Positions 42,644 to 53,799 of a stretch of DNA of 64,000 nucleotides are shown in pieces. The position numbers and the translations under genes were made by a program. The DNA comes from Collybiopsis luxurians FD-317 M1 (Eukaryota > Basidiomycota > Agaricomycetes > Agaricales > Omphalotaceae), in contig KN834752.1 of NCBI GenBank assembly GCA_000827265.1, positions 124,001-188,000 on the forward strand, written 5' to 3'. The first letter of the stretch is position 1, and each line of letters begins with the position of its first letter. Under the pieces are notes generated by a model. That model did no database searches. It was not told the origin of the DNA and worked only from the letters and a program-made list of their open reading frames with translations.

Positions 42644-45600
42644 ATGCCCGACTCCTTTGTCGAGAAGCAATTGAGCCCGTATGACATTGAAAAGGCACTG
42701 GCTCAGGTAGATCCGAATACTGACCGGGATAACGAAGATGGTCACTGAAGTTATTATTGCATGCTTCAACTCATACTGACTGAAATATTCAGTTGCAGAA
42801 TCTTCGAGTAGTGTCAACACTGTAGAGTCTCCATACTTCGATGATCCCAATCTCGATGACCTGGAGGCCATGGAAGGTGTTTTGGGTGAGAGCTGCTTAA
42901 CGTGGTGTTCACCCTCTCTGTACGCTCAATACTTCTGTTGCTATTTAGAGATGGACTCGCCGTACCCCGAAGTTCGATCTGCCGTCTCAAACACGGATGA
43001 TCCTTCGATGCCAGTTGGGACACTTCGAGCATGGATTATAGGAATATGCTGGGCCAGTAAGTCTTACCTCCCTTCAAATAGTCATGATGCTTACCTATGC
43101 CTGCTAACAGTATTGATTCCTGTTTGTTACCAACCACTTTACTCCTTCAAACACTCGTGCTTATTTAGATAACAAAAAGGGCTTGAACCAGTTCTTCTAC
43201 TTTCGCTACCCTTCCGTGACTATTACAGGAGTACGCTCTCAGATTGAACTTTTATTCGCTTCAATTCGACTAAATGACCTCCCATGCATAGCTTGTCGCT
43301 CAACTACTAGCTTTCCCTGTAGGAATTGCTTGGGCAAGATTTATGCCTAATGTCAAGATATTTGGTGTTCAGCTCAACCCGGGACCATTCACAATCAAAG
43401 AGCATGTAAGTTCTTTTCTGTGGGGTACACTCTGAGTATGGAAAACACTGACCAACTGGTTTGACTTCAGGTCCTCGTCACGGTGATGGCTTCCGTGGGC
43501 TATCAGAGTGCCTACGCCACGGATATTATCGCCGTTCAACGAGTATTCTACAATCAGATCTATAGTTTCAGCTATCAATGGTTAGTGGTGATGTCCACTC
43601 AACTTATTGGTTTCTCCATCGGGGGAATAGCCAAGCGCTTCCTCGTGGAGCCTCCTTCCATGAGTAAGTCATATTCAGCATCCCGGTACGTGAAGCTTGA
43701 GGCAACCATGTGTCGATTGCAGTCTGGCCGACCAATCTTGTGACAGCGGCGTTGTTCAACACCTTACATTCAACGCATTATGCCGGGATAGGTAGCCGTG
43801 GAGGTATGACCCGGCAACGATTCTTCGTCTATGCCTTCTTGGGATCCTTTGCGTGGTATTTCCTTCCCGGATACCTCTTCCAAGCTCTGAGTTACTTTTC
43901 GTGGGTATGCTGGATCGTCCCGGATAATGTCAAGATTAATCAGTTATTTGGAGTACGGAAGTTCAGGATGCTATTGACCTCCGTTCGCTGAATCGTCGTT
44001 CAACAGTATCAATCCGGGCTGGGAATGAGCATAATTACCTTCGACTGGGCGCAGGTATGTCACAGTTGCCCGTTCATCTTTCGATTGCTAGCCCTAATCT
44101 TTTACTAGATCGCATTCACTGCCTCTCCGCTCGTCTCTCCCTGGTGGTCACAAGCAAATATAGCATTTGCCTTTGTGCTTTTCTACTGTATGTGACCAGC
44201 ACTTTCTCGTTATTCTGAACAAATCTAACATGCGAAATCATGACCAGGGATCGTTACCCCAATTTTATACGTATGTTACTTCAAATTTTAGAGCATTTAT
44301 TTGTTGACAAAGCGGGTTTTCACTGAAGTATACGAATACGTGGAACTCTGCGTACTTACCGTAAGAATTTCGGTTTTCGGGTGTCGGAGCTGAAATTTAT
44401 ATACATGCGACAGGATTTTAAGCGATGGGTCATTCAACAACAACGGTACCCGGTACAACGTGAAGAAAATCACAAATTCAGACCTCACTTTCAATCAAAC
44501 GGCGTACGAAGCATACAGTCCTCTCTACCTCCCAGCAACTTTTGCTCTCTCGTATGGTTTGTCATTTGCGAGCATGACCGCCATAATATGTATGTGAAAA
44601 CATAATAATTTGTGCACCTGCAGATTTGATCTCTTCTCTGCCCTTCTGCAGCGCATTCCGCGTACGTTCACAACTTGGATAATATGACAGGTCCAAAAAC
44701 TAATCATGCATCCAGTCTCTTCTATCGGAAGCAAATCTGGATCAAAGCTCGTCGCTCTCTGAACGAACAAAAAGACATCCACGCTCAGCTAATGCGCAGC
44801 TATCGCCAGGTACCAGAATGGTGGTATACAATCATATTCAGTGAGTTTTTACTCCCGGAAGATTGCTACAGCTCAAGCTCTTGTTCGGTTTAGTGACCAT
44901 GTTCGTGTTCGGTTGCATCGTGATCGAAGTTTGGGTCACGCAATTTCCGATGTGAGCGAATTTCACTCTACGCTACGGTCTCGACTTGATGATATGGACC
45001 GGATGATAGCGGGTACTTCATCCTTGCATTATGTATCGGTGAGTTTCTGCAGGTGTCGGAAAGCCTAGCTCATAGTGGTGTTTGTAGCCTTTTTCTACAC
45101 CATCCCGATTGGAGTCATGCAGGCGATAACGAATCAACAAGGTCTCTCTTAGAGTGTATGCCCTTTCACCTCAATATTTACTGACGTGTTTATTAGTGGG
45201 ACTGAACGTGCTTACAGAGCTCATCATTGGATACGCCCTTCCAGGGCATCCCATAGGGATGATGATGTTCAAGACTTGGGGCTACAACACCATGTCACAG
45301 GCTTTATATTTTACTCAAGATTTGAAACTGGGTCACTATATGAAAATACCACCACGAACCATGTTTTCCGCTCAGGTTGTTGCAACGATTATAGCTGGGA
45401 CTGTACAGCTCGGTGTACAGGCATGGATGTTTAATAATATCAAAGGAATATGCGATCCAGACCAACCAGATGGATTTACGTGCTTATCGACCATGGTATT
45501 TGGTACAGCGAGCGTCATCTGGGGTGTGATTGGTCCTTCCCGTATCTTCTCCAAGGGTTCAACGTATTACGGTTGGTGGGACTTCCGAAGATCTTTTTTT

Positions 45601-46156
45601 TTTTGAATTCTGACGTGCCTGTTGATAGGACTGCTGTTCTTTTTTCTGGTCGGACTGATCGCCCCAATTGTGCAGTGGATCGTTCATCTGAGATGGCCCA
45701 GTAGTTGGACCCGGTACATCAAGTCAGTTCACGCCTGCGTTTCAGCTTTTGATGCAAGTATTTACCCGTCTTCGCAATGTCCACAGTTTTCCTCTTATCT
45801 TCACTGGCACCGGTTTTCTTCCTCCAGCAACCTCAATCAATTACGTTCCATGGGTCATCGTCGGGTTCATCTTCCAGTACCTCATCCGACGTAATCACTT
45901 TGCATGGTGGACAAAATATAATTATGTACTGTCTGCGGCTTTGGACTCCGGGGTTGCCATTTCAACCATTGTAATATTTTTCTGTCTACAATTTCCCGGT
46001 ATTGGTTCCGTAACTTGGTGGGGAAACACTGTAAGTTCTATCGAGCTTGCATACTGCGGATAAAAATCTACTCTGATGTGTTCCAAGGTATTCCAAAATA
46101 CAGCCGATGGTCAACGACTTTCACTGCTTACTCCTCCCAGTGGAGGATTCGGGTAG
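42644..46156 (+). CDS. Oligopeptide transporter (OPT family)
   Basis: OPT proteins import tetra-/pentapeptides or glutathione-like compounds by proton symport across the plasma membrane. The start at 42644 (MPDSFVEKQLSPYDIEKALA) is followed by more than 15 small exons. Family blocks in order: SPYPEVRSAVSNTDDPSMPV, TLRAWIIGICWA, QFFYFRYPSVTITG, QLNPGPFTIKEHVLVTVMAS (the NPG motif), YATDIIAVQRVFYNQ, GLGMSIITFDWAQIAF, ATFALSYGLSFASMTAIIS, FYRKQIWIKARRSLNEQKDI, FFYTIPIGVMQAITNQQVGL, YALPGHPIGMMMFKTWGY (KTWGY signature), HYMKIPPRTMFSAQVVATII, FFLVGLIAPIVQWIVHL and PWVIVGFIFQYLIRRNHFAW. The end LLTPPSGGFG and stop is typical. Apparent in-frame stops near 45000-45100 disappear with introns ending GATAG and TCATAG. 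It looks intact, about 14 spans. Confidence 0.88.
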
Positions 46157-46401
46157 GTGTCTGCCTCGATACCATCCGGACTTCCTAGGTGCTAAATGCT
46201 TCAACAGACCGAAAGAGTGGCATTAAAGTAGCAGCGTGCATAATAATCGTGTACCATATCTGGGCTCGAGAATCTGATTCGCCAACGAATATCCGCATCT
46301 CAATTTGATTTATAGAAATATATCTAGCGACACAAATACAGGATTGTACATATAAATGGGTAACCATGTGTGGGGTATACCAAAACCAGAACTTGCAAAA
46401 T
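46157..46401. other. Convergent 3' gap
   Basis: 245 bp between the transporter and the PARP-type gene, both ending here. Confidence 0.35.
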
Positions 46402-48004
46402 TCAGTCTGACAGTTGGTCATCGTCGATGATTTTCCGGCTGACAGCTTTGTAACGTGCCTTCCTCTGCATCTTATACTCATCCTTCTCCGTCTCGCCATG
46501 CAATTGGTGCCAAATATCTACCTTTTGCACATCATCCAAACGATCAGTCTGATACTCTCCATAATCTTCCTCATCATCATCAATATCCGCAATGTCTTCG
46601 ATCACGATTCTCGACCCTGACACTGGTCCAAATCTGTCAATCCATGATCCAAAACGTCGTTAGAAAATGAATCAATTAGTTCGCGGGAAAGAATTCATAC
46701 CCATATGCGAAGAATTTCCTAGCCTGTGCTAGTCGCTCTTCCTTCAATCTCTGTCTGTCTCCTGGACAGGACAGATCAAAGTCATCCAGCCAAGGCCTTT
46801 TGGTAGGGCTCGGACGTCCCAGCTTATTCGCAACAAAACTGTCTGCTTCTGCGGCATTTGCCCAGTTCAGGTGAACGACATAGCAAGGAAGGACTTGTGC
46901 ATTGTTGAACACGATGTACTCGTAACCATTATTAGCAATGTGGGAGTCCGATCCGGGATATGGTTTGGTTTGCTCCCTCCAGTTATCCGAACGAAACATT
47001 TCTGCAGTTCGGCCCATGATTGTAGCGCAAACGATCAGTTTCAAACCGGGAATTCCACCCGGCTTCGTAGCCTCGCACTGCGAACCTGAGTATTGCAGTG
47101 CGAAAGCTGCGTTAGGGGAGGAATAAACTCCTCTTCCGTACGTGCTACCGCAGCGGACAGGGAGGGGAAAGCCAGTTCCAGGATGAGTAGACCCTGGTTT
47201 TAGGAAGCCGTACTGGACGATGGATGGGACTAGATCAGCACGAGTGCCGTGAAAGGTAAGTTTGGGTTTGACAATATAGTCAGCAAGGTCTTCAACGTTG
47301 TCACCTCGAACACGTCGATGTTCTGGAGGGACACATTTCTGGAGTTCACCTAAAGGACGCGTCATAAGTTTTTCCCGGAGATGGTCTCTGTAACTCTTGA
47401 ATCGCTGGGAAAGATCATTACGGAGGATTGATTCGACGTGGAGAATGCGATAGTCCGAGAGGATCTCATCGCATATCTGTTTCGGAGTAAGGTGAAGAAA
47501 GTCCTTGGCAGTGTTCGTGACACTGTCAAGGTCATATGCGTAAGAAGGAAGAGGAGAAAGGGATTGACAAGCACTAGCTGCTTCCACCATCCGAAGAACT
47601 AGCGTAGCGAAATGGAATGAGTCGAGCGAACGATGTTGGTAGCGCTGGGCTTCCAGGTCCTCTTTCTCAATTCTTTTCAGTTGCATATCCAGTTGAAGAG
47701 CATAATCAAGGTGAAGCCCTTTGCTGACAATTTTGAATCTGGGAGAAAGACGACAAGAATATCCACCGCCTTCAATGTGGAGCTCTAGCTGGCGATAGTA
47801 GAAAACCAGACCAGACGATATTGTTCCCTGCCAGTAAGTGACCTCGTCAGAGAGATGATCTCGTATCAACCGAAGAGCCTGTAGAGGTCTGTCAGGTATA
47901 GGAGTAAACGAGAGTTCATCTTCCTCGTCCGACTCGATATACAAGTCGTCGTCATTGTCCTGGTACTCGAAGTGATAGGTTTCGAAGAGATCGGCAGTAG
48001 CCAT
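46402..48004 (-). CDS. PARP-type ADP-ribosyltransferase domain protein
   Basis: A fungal protein with a C-terminal PARP catalytic fold that would transfer ADP-ribose from NAD+ to proteins or nucleic acids. Exon 1 (48004 onward) starts MATADLFETYHFEYQDNDDD. The first 240 residues are helical without a recognised PARP accessory domain (no WGR, BRCT or zinc finger). The catalytic part gives LTFHGTRADLV (His of about 252), STYGRGVYSSPNAAFALQYS (Tyr of about 294) and NNGYEYIVFNNAQVLPCYVV (Glu of about 362), so the H-Y-E triad is complete. Complete triads usually allow chain growth, although loop context decides. A 66-nt intron joins FFAYGFGPVSGSRIVIEDIA to an acidic/basic tail (KMQRKARYKAVSRKIIDDDQ). 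Nuclear or cytosolic location unknown. Confidence 0.8.
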
Positions 48005-49029
48005 ATCGCAACAGACTCGGATGAAGACGTTATTTAAGCAGTCGGAGAACTGACATGGGCGAGCATAACGTTGACTTGAAATGACTTGATACCAGTCGTC
48101 GCTGGTTATTGCACAGACGCTGGGCAGTGGGTACAGCTTTCGAACTGTACGTCCCCGTCAGCAGCACGCCAGCATTTTTTGAAAGGTTGTGTAGCATGCC
48201 CGATTCAACATACAAAATTAATTGTTCACGCGTTCACAGCAGAGGAAAGACAGACTCGGAAGCGCTCGGCTCCGATAGCGCCCGTCTCTGCAGCCGCACC
48301 GCCATCCACCATGTCAATGTCATTGGCCATCTCTCTCGTGGTCTGCATCATCTTGGATAGATTAATCTCGGCGAACTCTGGCGGCGCTCACGCGTTGCGC
48401 TAGTGTGGCAGGCCTCGGCAGCTACTCTATCCCTGTCTCTTCCTTTGTCATATATAGAAATGTCCAGATGGAGTAGAAGGCGCATTCTCGAGATTTTTAC
48501 TCTTTACAGAGTTCAGTTAATTGGCGACAGTCTATCTGCTTCCGAGTCGTGATAATTTGGTTGGCTTGAGCTGGATCGCAATCATAGCTGAGATTTTGTG
48601 CTTTTTTTCAACTATCATTATCTTCCATAGATGGTACGAACCCCTTATGAGGTGCCTTTTAAATGGCCTAGGCCATAGCTAGAAGTGACATCGCAATCGG
48701 CTTCTCTCAACGAATCTGTATGTAGTCTCAGCTCGTGCATCGAGTGCGACTCTCTACTTTGGCAGGTCGTTACTTGTCAGGTTCACGATCCGAGCTGCTG
48801 GCTGTTCTTCAATGCATGAAGCTCTGTAATGAACCTTCGCATATAAACCCAGTTTTGCTTGGTCAAGCGTAAGGCCATTTTTCTAGAGAAATCGCTGTAA
48901 TAAGGTTGTCTCATCCAAACATAGCAACGTCAAAGCGTCAAATATCAGGTGTGTTCAATTATCAACACAAGGGAAGAAACTACAAGAATACGAATGTGTC
49001 AAGACCCTGTACTTCCCGCGACTGCATGC
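48005..49029. other. Intergenic, about 1 kb
   Basis: This lies between the PARP-type gene's promoter side and the tannase 3' end. Small ORFs at 48086-48403 (plus) and its complement show no motif, signal peptide with continuation, or splice partner. No gene is called. Confidence 0.45.
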
Positions 49030-50810
49030 CTATTTGCATGACCAGCTGTCAGGGAGATTGCTGTCGCCTGTCCTGTCATAGATATTCCTGAGTGGATAAC
49101 GACAGTGTCTTCGGCTAAATTCCACTCCCAAAGCCGTCGTATCATTCACGTATTTAGTACCCAAAATGGTATCAGGAGCAATGCCTTCTTCTACCCATCG
49201 TACCACCGCCGTCAACACATTCCGTTCAGCATCCAGTGTATCCGAGCTCAGATTACCGCTTGCACCCGGTAGAGTCTGCCCGATTTCCCAAGCACCAGGG
49301 CCGGTCGCGCAGTGGCTCATACCACTGATACGGAAGAAGCGTAAAAATTCATCAATCTCAGAAGGCGGAAGGCCCATCGTTCTGGCAACGTGTTGGTAAT
49401 AAAATTCTGTGTCGGTGGGAGAGATCAGCATGTCAGCTTGACCATGGTAGGTGAGAATCTTTCCACCGCGTGACTGGAAGGGGGAGAGATTGCCTTTGAA
49501 AGTTGAAATATTAAATGGATTCAAATCTTCCGCGATCTGATAATCTGTCAGGTTGAGAGTGTCCTCGTCAAAGGTTGGGTCAAAGACTACAAAGTGGAAC
49601 CAATCCTGACAGAGAATGAGCTAAAAGGGCCCTGAGACTGAAGGACACATCTCATGCACTTACTTGGGAGATGGAGAATATATCTTGACTGTATAATGAG
49701 CTGATGAGATCTGCATTCTCACTTCCAGGCTGCTGCCTCGGAAACATCAGCTTCCCATGCGTGTCGTACATGGGGCTGAAAACTTCCCGAACTGCACCCG
49801 CTTGTGCTGGAGTGAGACAGCCAGAGCTGTTATTCGAGGGACTGCAAATGAGCTCCTCTGGTTTGTAGTCGCACAGATTGGGATCTTCAATGATACCGTC
49901 GGCAACCCCATCAATTTCGTCGCATTGCTCTAAGATGTTATCATGGATTAGGCCGAGCCATTCATCGGCCGTGATGAATGTTGGGGAAGAAGAACCCCCG
50001 AGAATGTTGTGGAAGCGAGCTTCCCAGCTCAAGAGATTGTTGAAATTGATAGCAGGTGACCCAGCAACTACACCATCGAAGTCATCTGGAAAGTCTTGCA
50101 CCATTTTGAAGCCTTGCCGACCACCGGTTGAGCATCCGAGATAGTAAGAAGTCTTGTGAGGTGTGCCATAAAACATTCGGGTAATTTCCTTCCCAACAAC
50201 TACATTTGTATGAATACTGATTTTTAATCAGCACTCAACAGTGATGTGCCAATCTATCCTACTCACGAACGGTAAACAAAATCAATCAAAACATCGGAGT
50301 TATCAAAGAAAAGCCTTCCGCTGGTGCCATTGTGGCCGTTGTTAGCTCCAACAGTAGCAAACCCTTGAGCGGTAGTATATGCCAGATCCACATATTGGAT
50401 ACCTAAGTAAGGGTCAATTTATATGGTAAAGATCTGAATAAAGGCCGAACAGAGATTTCTTACTTACACCCACCCAAACCTCCATTGCCAGTGCTCAAGA
50501 ATCTTCCGGTCCAGTTTCTGGGGAGCCATGCCTCCATAGTAATCCCGGAACGGTCCGACGTTGACACATTCAGAGCAACTCTGCACATATCCACGAGAGT
50601 TACCTGAGAGGAGGGCTCGCATGATGGATCCTGGTCGGGAAAGGTCAAAGTCGTCCCCGCAGGAACAAGGTCTGCGAAGAATAGGGTAGTATTCTCGATG
50701 GAAGCAGCTTGAGATACGATGCTACCGCATGCTGAATCAAAGTCGAATGCTACTGCTGGCATCCAGAAAGTCGAGCAAAATGCGCTCGCTAGCAATAGTG
50801 AACGAAACAT
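49030..50810 (-). CDS. Tannase/feruloyl esterase family, secreted
   Basis: These extracellular serine esterases release gallate or ferulate from tannins and plant cell-wall polysaccharides. The start at 50810 (MFRSLLLASAFCSTFWMPAV) is the best, giving a clean signal peptide; two upstream Mets are in frame. Family blocks: PRNWTGRFLSTGNGGLGGC, TVGANNGHNGTSG, DFVYRVVVGKEITRMFYG, the nucleophile YYLGCSTGGRQGFKM, FDGVVAGSPAINFNNLLSWE, DEIDGVADGIIEDPNLC, ILTYHGQADMLISPTDTEFY (acid) and FRISGMSHCATGPG (His). The paired cysteines next to Ser and His (GCS and SHC) are the CS-D-HC motif of the family. Four exons, all in frame. A carbohydrate-active role is inferred. Confidence 0.88.
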
Positions 50811-50848
50811 GATCGCGACTTGTGTTAGCCTGATCATCTTGGTTCTAC

Positions 50849-50856
50849 ATATATAT
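50849..50856 (-). promoter_or_regulatory. TATA box of tannase gene
   Basis: A CATATATAT run on the minus strand about 40-45 bp upstream of the start at 50810. Confidence 0.45.
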
Positions 50857-51469
50857 GTTTCAAGGAGGCGGCCGGGCCATCGGACAATTCTGTGGCCTAA
50901 CACAGTACTTTCGGATGTAGCAGGGGATCAGAAGAGAAAAGAAGGTGAGGATAGGGCAAGTACAGCTGGGAGGCAGAGATAGATATCAGCTGAGCTGCCC
51001 CTCGGGGCCCGCGCGCGCACATAACATGACCGTGAACACAACACAGGATCAGGCGTCGGGCCATGAATAATTGAATTTTCTCTGTTCTCCTTCTCTGTTC
51101 TCCAATCGTATATCAAGCTATCAAGTACGACTTTGAAAGCAATATGTATACATGCACCGTTCCTTTTGTCCTAATTCTGTTTTTTTATGTCTGCATCCGA
51201 ACCTTCAAGAAAATAAATAAACCGTTACTTAGGCACCACACGGTCTATGTCTCGCTGTGGCTGAGAGCTAAGTGATTAACGGCTGCTATGATCATGCGAA
51301 TTCGTTGGATGGCATGACATAATATTTAATGAGAAAAGTAAGAAATTTCGCAGTCCGAACGTTCAAGCTCAAAGAGCCGCATAACAATGTCCATTCAAAA
51401 ATGCCTAGATAACGTACATCTTCGAAGAAATTACTCTTTACAGACTCCACACGATCACAAGCGACTGGT
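50857..51469. other. Intergenic
   Basis: About 0.6 kb, with alternating purine/pyrimidine GCGCGCGC at about 51010 and otherwise AT-rich. Promoter region of the tannase; 3' end of the small secreted protein. No gene seen. Confidence 0.4.
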
Positions 51470-52115
51470 CTACGTCCGGATGGTGAAAACTTGGTTGGCT
51501 TGAACTGGGTTGCAACCAAAGTTTCGCAAGGGATCCTCTGCGGACGGGCCAATGCGAATACAAGCATCAGATACGTTATGGGGACTAATGGTACAACCGA
51601 GGCCAATGATATTCCCTGGAGAAACATCCGTGTAGCAACTATCGCAGTTGATGTCAAAGACTTGGTTACTGCAGAGCGAGTTATCAAAGGCATGTACGCG
51701 TTGAATAGATTGGACTCACGGTTGGTAAATGTTGTTGTTGAGAGTATTGAGAAGCAATTCTCCACCGTTAATCGTGGCAGCCAAACCAGTGGTGATATCC
51801 CTATGTACATTATGTCAGAAGCTGCTTGAGATAATAAATCGATAATAAAACGTACGTAATAAAATAACTGGTCGGATATTGGCCACTTTGACGAACGTAC
51901 CAATCCGGGGAATCTAGGCCGCGGTAGGACTCGCTGATGATTAGAGTATCTGAGGGTGCCGCGAGACCCCACTCAAGTCCAGAGCTGTATGTACTCCGAA
52001 CGGATACAGGCTGACCCTGAGCATTGGGGTTGCAGGAGGGTGCACGCCGGACAGGGTTAGCAGATGTCCCGATAGCTGACAAGGCCAAGGAAACGAGAAC
52101 AGAAGTCTTGAACAT
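51470..52115 (-). CDS. Six-cysteine small secreted protein (about 175 aa)
   Basis: No family recognised. Exon 1 begins MFKTSVLVSLALSAIGTSA, a clear signal peptide, then NPVRRAPSCNPNAQGQPVSV, including an RR site that could be a Kex2 pro-peptide cleavage. An intron GTACGT..ACATAG joins ..TSYFIT to DITTGLAATINGGELLLNTL. A second intron (GTGAGT..CTGCAG) leads to NQVFDINCDSCYTDVSPGNI and IGLGCTISPHNVSDAC to a stop at 51470. Six cysteines could form three disulfides. It lies between two other secreted products on the same strand, which suggests a secretome neighbourhood. It may be an effector-like or cell-wall protein. Confidence 0.75.
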
Positions 52116-52170
52116 GATAAGGAAAGCTCGAAGCGAGTCAACACTGGAGAAAAGGAGCGGTAACTGTTCG

Positions 52171-52178
52171 ATTTTATA
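52171..52178 (-). promoter_or_regulatory. TATA box of six-cysteine protein gene
   Basis: TATAAAAT on the minus strand about 56-63 bp upstream of the start at 52115. Confidence 0.5.
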
Positions 52179-53108
52179 CTTTCATCGGTCACGAACCTCC
52201 GTAGGTGGCGCCAAGGAGTACGGTCTGAATGTTCCAGGTTATAGCTGGAAGTGACATCGCAGTGTCATAAATTAAATAAACCGTTAGGGACTACGTCCTG
52301 CGATATGAAATGGCTGAGGATCAAGTGGTTAACGGATCGGATTCGCAAAGACCTTTGTACATGTACTACTCGGCTACCGAAAGAAAGCAGTACCTACAAA
52401 TTCGGTAAATCCCGCGGCAGGCGGTCAGGTCAGGTCAGGGTCCAGGGCGCACGTGTTAGTGAGCGGACGCTTTGACCAACCTCGTTTGAGCTGTGAACTG
52501 GTAGGATCGTCAGCTACAGAAGCTTCGGAAAAGGTTTCCTCGGCCACCGTCCAAAACCGCACAATCATTGGAGGCAAAGAGCGTCTTTCATGACTGGGAT
52601 TGAGCAATACAAACGTTCATAAAATTTACGTCGGGCCAGAACGGGTTTAGGTTGAATCAACTGAAAAAACTTTGTCATCATCCGAGCCCCCGATATTGAA
52701 AGACTCCTGCCATTCATGAATTCCTGCTGTCTAAATAGTGCGAAATTTGTTCCTGTTCCTCGGCAGCACGATGAACAGCAGAGATTACTTGTTACATCTT
52801 TGACGGCCCACGCACCCTATATCAACAATGAGATTATAATTCGGTCATCGTTGGATGCACACTTGCTCAATCTGAACGACATAATCAATTATTTGTTCAG
52901 AATCAGCTTCGCATGACAGCCGACGTATCCGGCATATCGATGCGGTTACCGACTCTCATTCTGTGATGACTGAACATCACTACATTCACACCATTCAGGG
53001 TTTGTACAAATCCTAGGATTTTATTGAGACAATATGCAGCAAGCAGCGTCAATATATACATATAGATATCAACCATATCCGAAACCAAATTATACCGCCT
53101 GCATACAG
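52179..53108. other. Intergenic
   Basis: About 0.9 kb between the six-cysteine protein and the repeat-peptide gene. A short GGTCA/TCAGG repeat occurs at about 52423-52440. No gene supported. Confidence 0.45.
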
Positions 53109-53713
53109 TCACGCTTTCCAAGAAAGAGGCGAGCGCCTCTGCGCCCCATCCTTTGATTCATTATCGTCATCGGAGGATTTCAACCACGAAGGGGGCCAGG
53201 ACGAGCTCCCTGGCCCACCGCGTACAAGTAACGTTCGCTTGCTCGACTCAGATTCGGGCCTGGTTTCGGTTTTCATCCATGAAGGGGGCCATGACGATGA
53301 TCCTGGCCCACCGCGTGTTAAAAGAGTCGGGCTGTCCTCGGTGGCCGTCTTCCAAGAGGGAGGCCAGGACGAGCTTCCCGGTCCACCACGTTCCGAAATA
53401 GTACGTTTTGACTCAGAATCAGATGATTCGAGCCACGAAGGGGGCCACGATGAGCTCCCGGGTCCACCGCGTACCAGAAGCGTACGTTTCTCAGAAGATT
53501 TCCTCCAAGAAGGAGGCCATGATGAACTCCCTGGCCCTCCTCGCTCTGATACACTAATAAAATCGGAATCACCAAGCCTGATTAGGTTTGGTAAATCTCA
53601 AAGATTAATAGAGTTAAAACTCACTCTTGACCCTCTAATCCTGCCGTAGGAGCAGAAAATGCACCGATAATCGTCAACAGCATAACCAACACGCCAATGG
53701 ACAAGTTTTTCAT
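53109..53713 (-). CDS. Secreted repeat-peptide precursor: five GGPGSSSWPPSW cores with Kex2 sites (177 aa)
   Basis: Exon 1 (53713-53625) encodes a signal peptide, MKNLSIGVLVMLLTIIGAFS then APTAG. Intron 53624-53554 (GTGAG..ATTAG, 71 nt) joins it in frame to exon 2 (53553-53109). Exon 2 holds five identical GGPGSSSWPPSW cores at residues 35-46, 59-70, 86-97, 111-122 and 142-153. Every core is preceded by Arg, with LLVR before two of them. Spacers are Ser/Glu/Asp-rich and contain dibasic sites at K52-R53, K79-R80, K135-R136 and R169-R170; the end is SPLSWKA. The five cores differ at many synonymous codon positions (Ser is even AGC or TCA) while the protein is constant. This is the layout of Kex2-processed repeat precursors (alpha-factor, KEPs, dikaritin RiPPs). 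The product is probably a small secreted Trp/Pro peptide: signal, pheromone-like, surface-active or antimicrobial. Core not recognised. Confidence 0.9.
53184..53543 (-). repeat. Five-fold coding tandem repeat (R+GGPGSSSWPPSW)
   Basis: Units at 53543-53505, 53471-53433, 53390-53352, 53315-53277 and 53222-53184 (minus strand, 39 nt each including the Arg codon). Between units are spacers of 33, 42, 36 and 54 nt. Nucleotide identity between units is clearly lower than the 100% protein identity, with changes at third positions. Confidence 0.95.
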
Positions 53714-53792
53714 GGGAGAGAAAGTGGACAAGTGTAATGGGAGTGTAAAGAGCGATGAAAGAGAACCAGATTGACACCTGTGATAGTTCCAG

Positions 53793-53799
53793 TATATGT
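53793..53799 (-). promoter_or_regulatory. TATA-like element of repeat-peptide gene
   Basis: CATATAC on the minus strand (plus GTATATG) about 80 bp upstream of the start at 53713. Confidence 0.4.

Noticed and set aside
44960..45080. Stops inside the oligopeptide transporter
   Set aside because: Introns ending GATAG and CTCATAG give a continuous hydrophobic segment IGYFILALCIVVFVAFFYTI.
48086..48403. 105-codon plus-strand ORF with a hydrophobic stretch
   Set aside because: No homology, no signal peptide at its start, no splice partner, and composition like the surrounding intergenic DNA.
52423..52440. GGTCAGGTCAGGTCAGG short repeat
   Set aside because: Only three or four short units; a simple microsatellite with no associated structure.
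53153..53649. Plus-strand ORFs rich in EGGHDELPGPPR-like repeats
   Set aside because: They are the antisense of the repeat-peptide gene. Their repeats vary in residues, have no signal peptide, and variation falls at synonymous sites of the minus strand.
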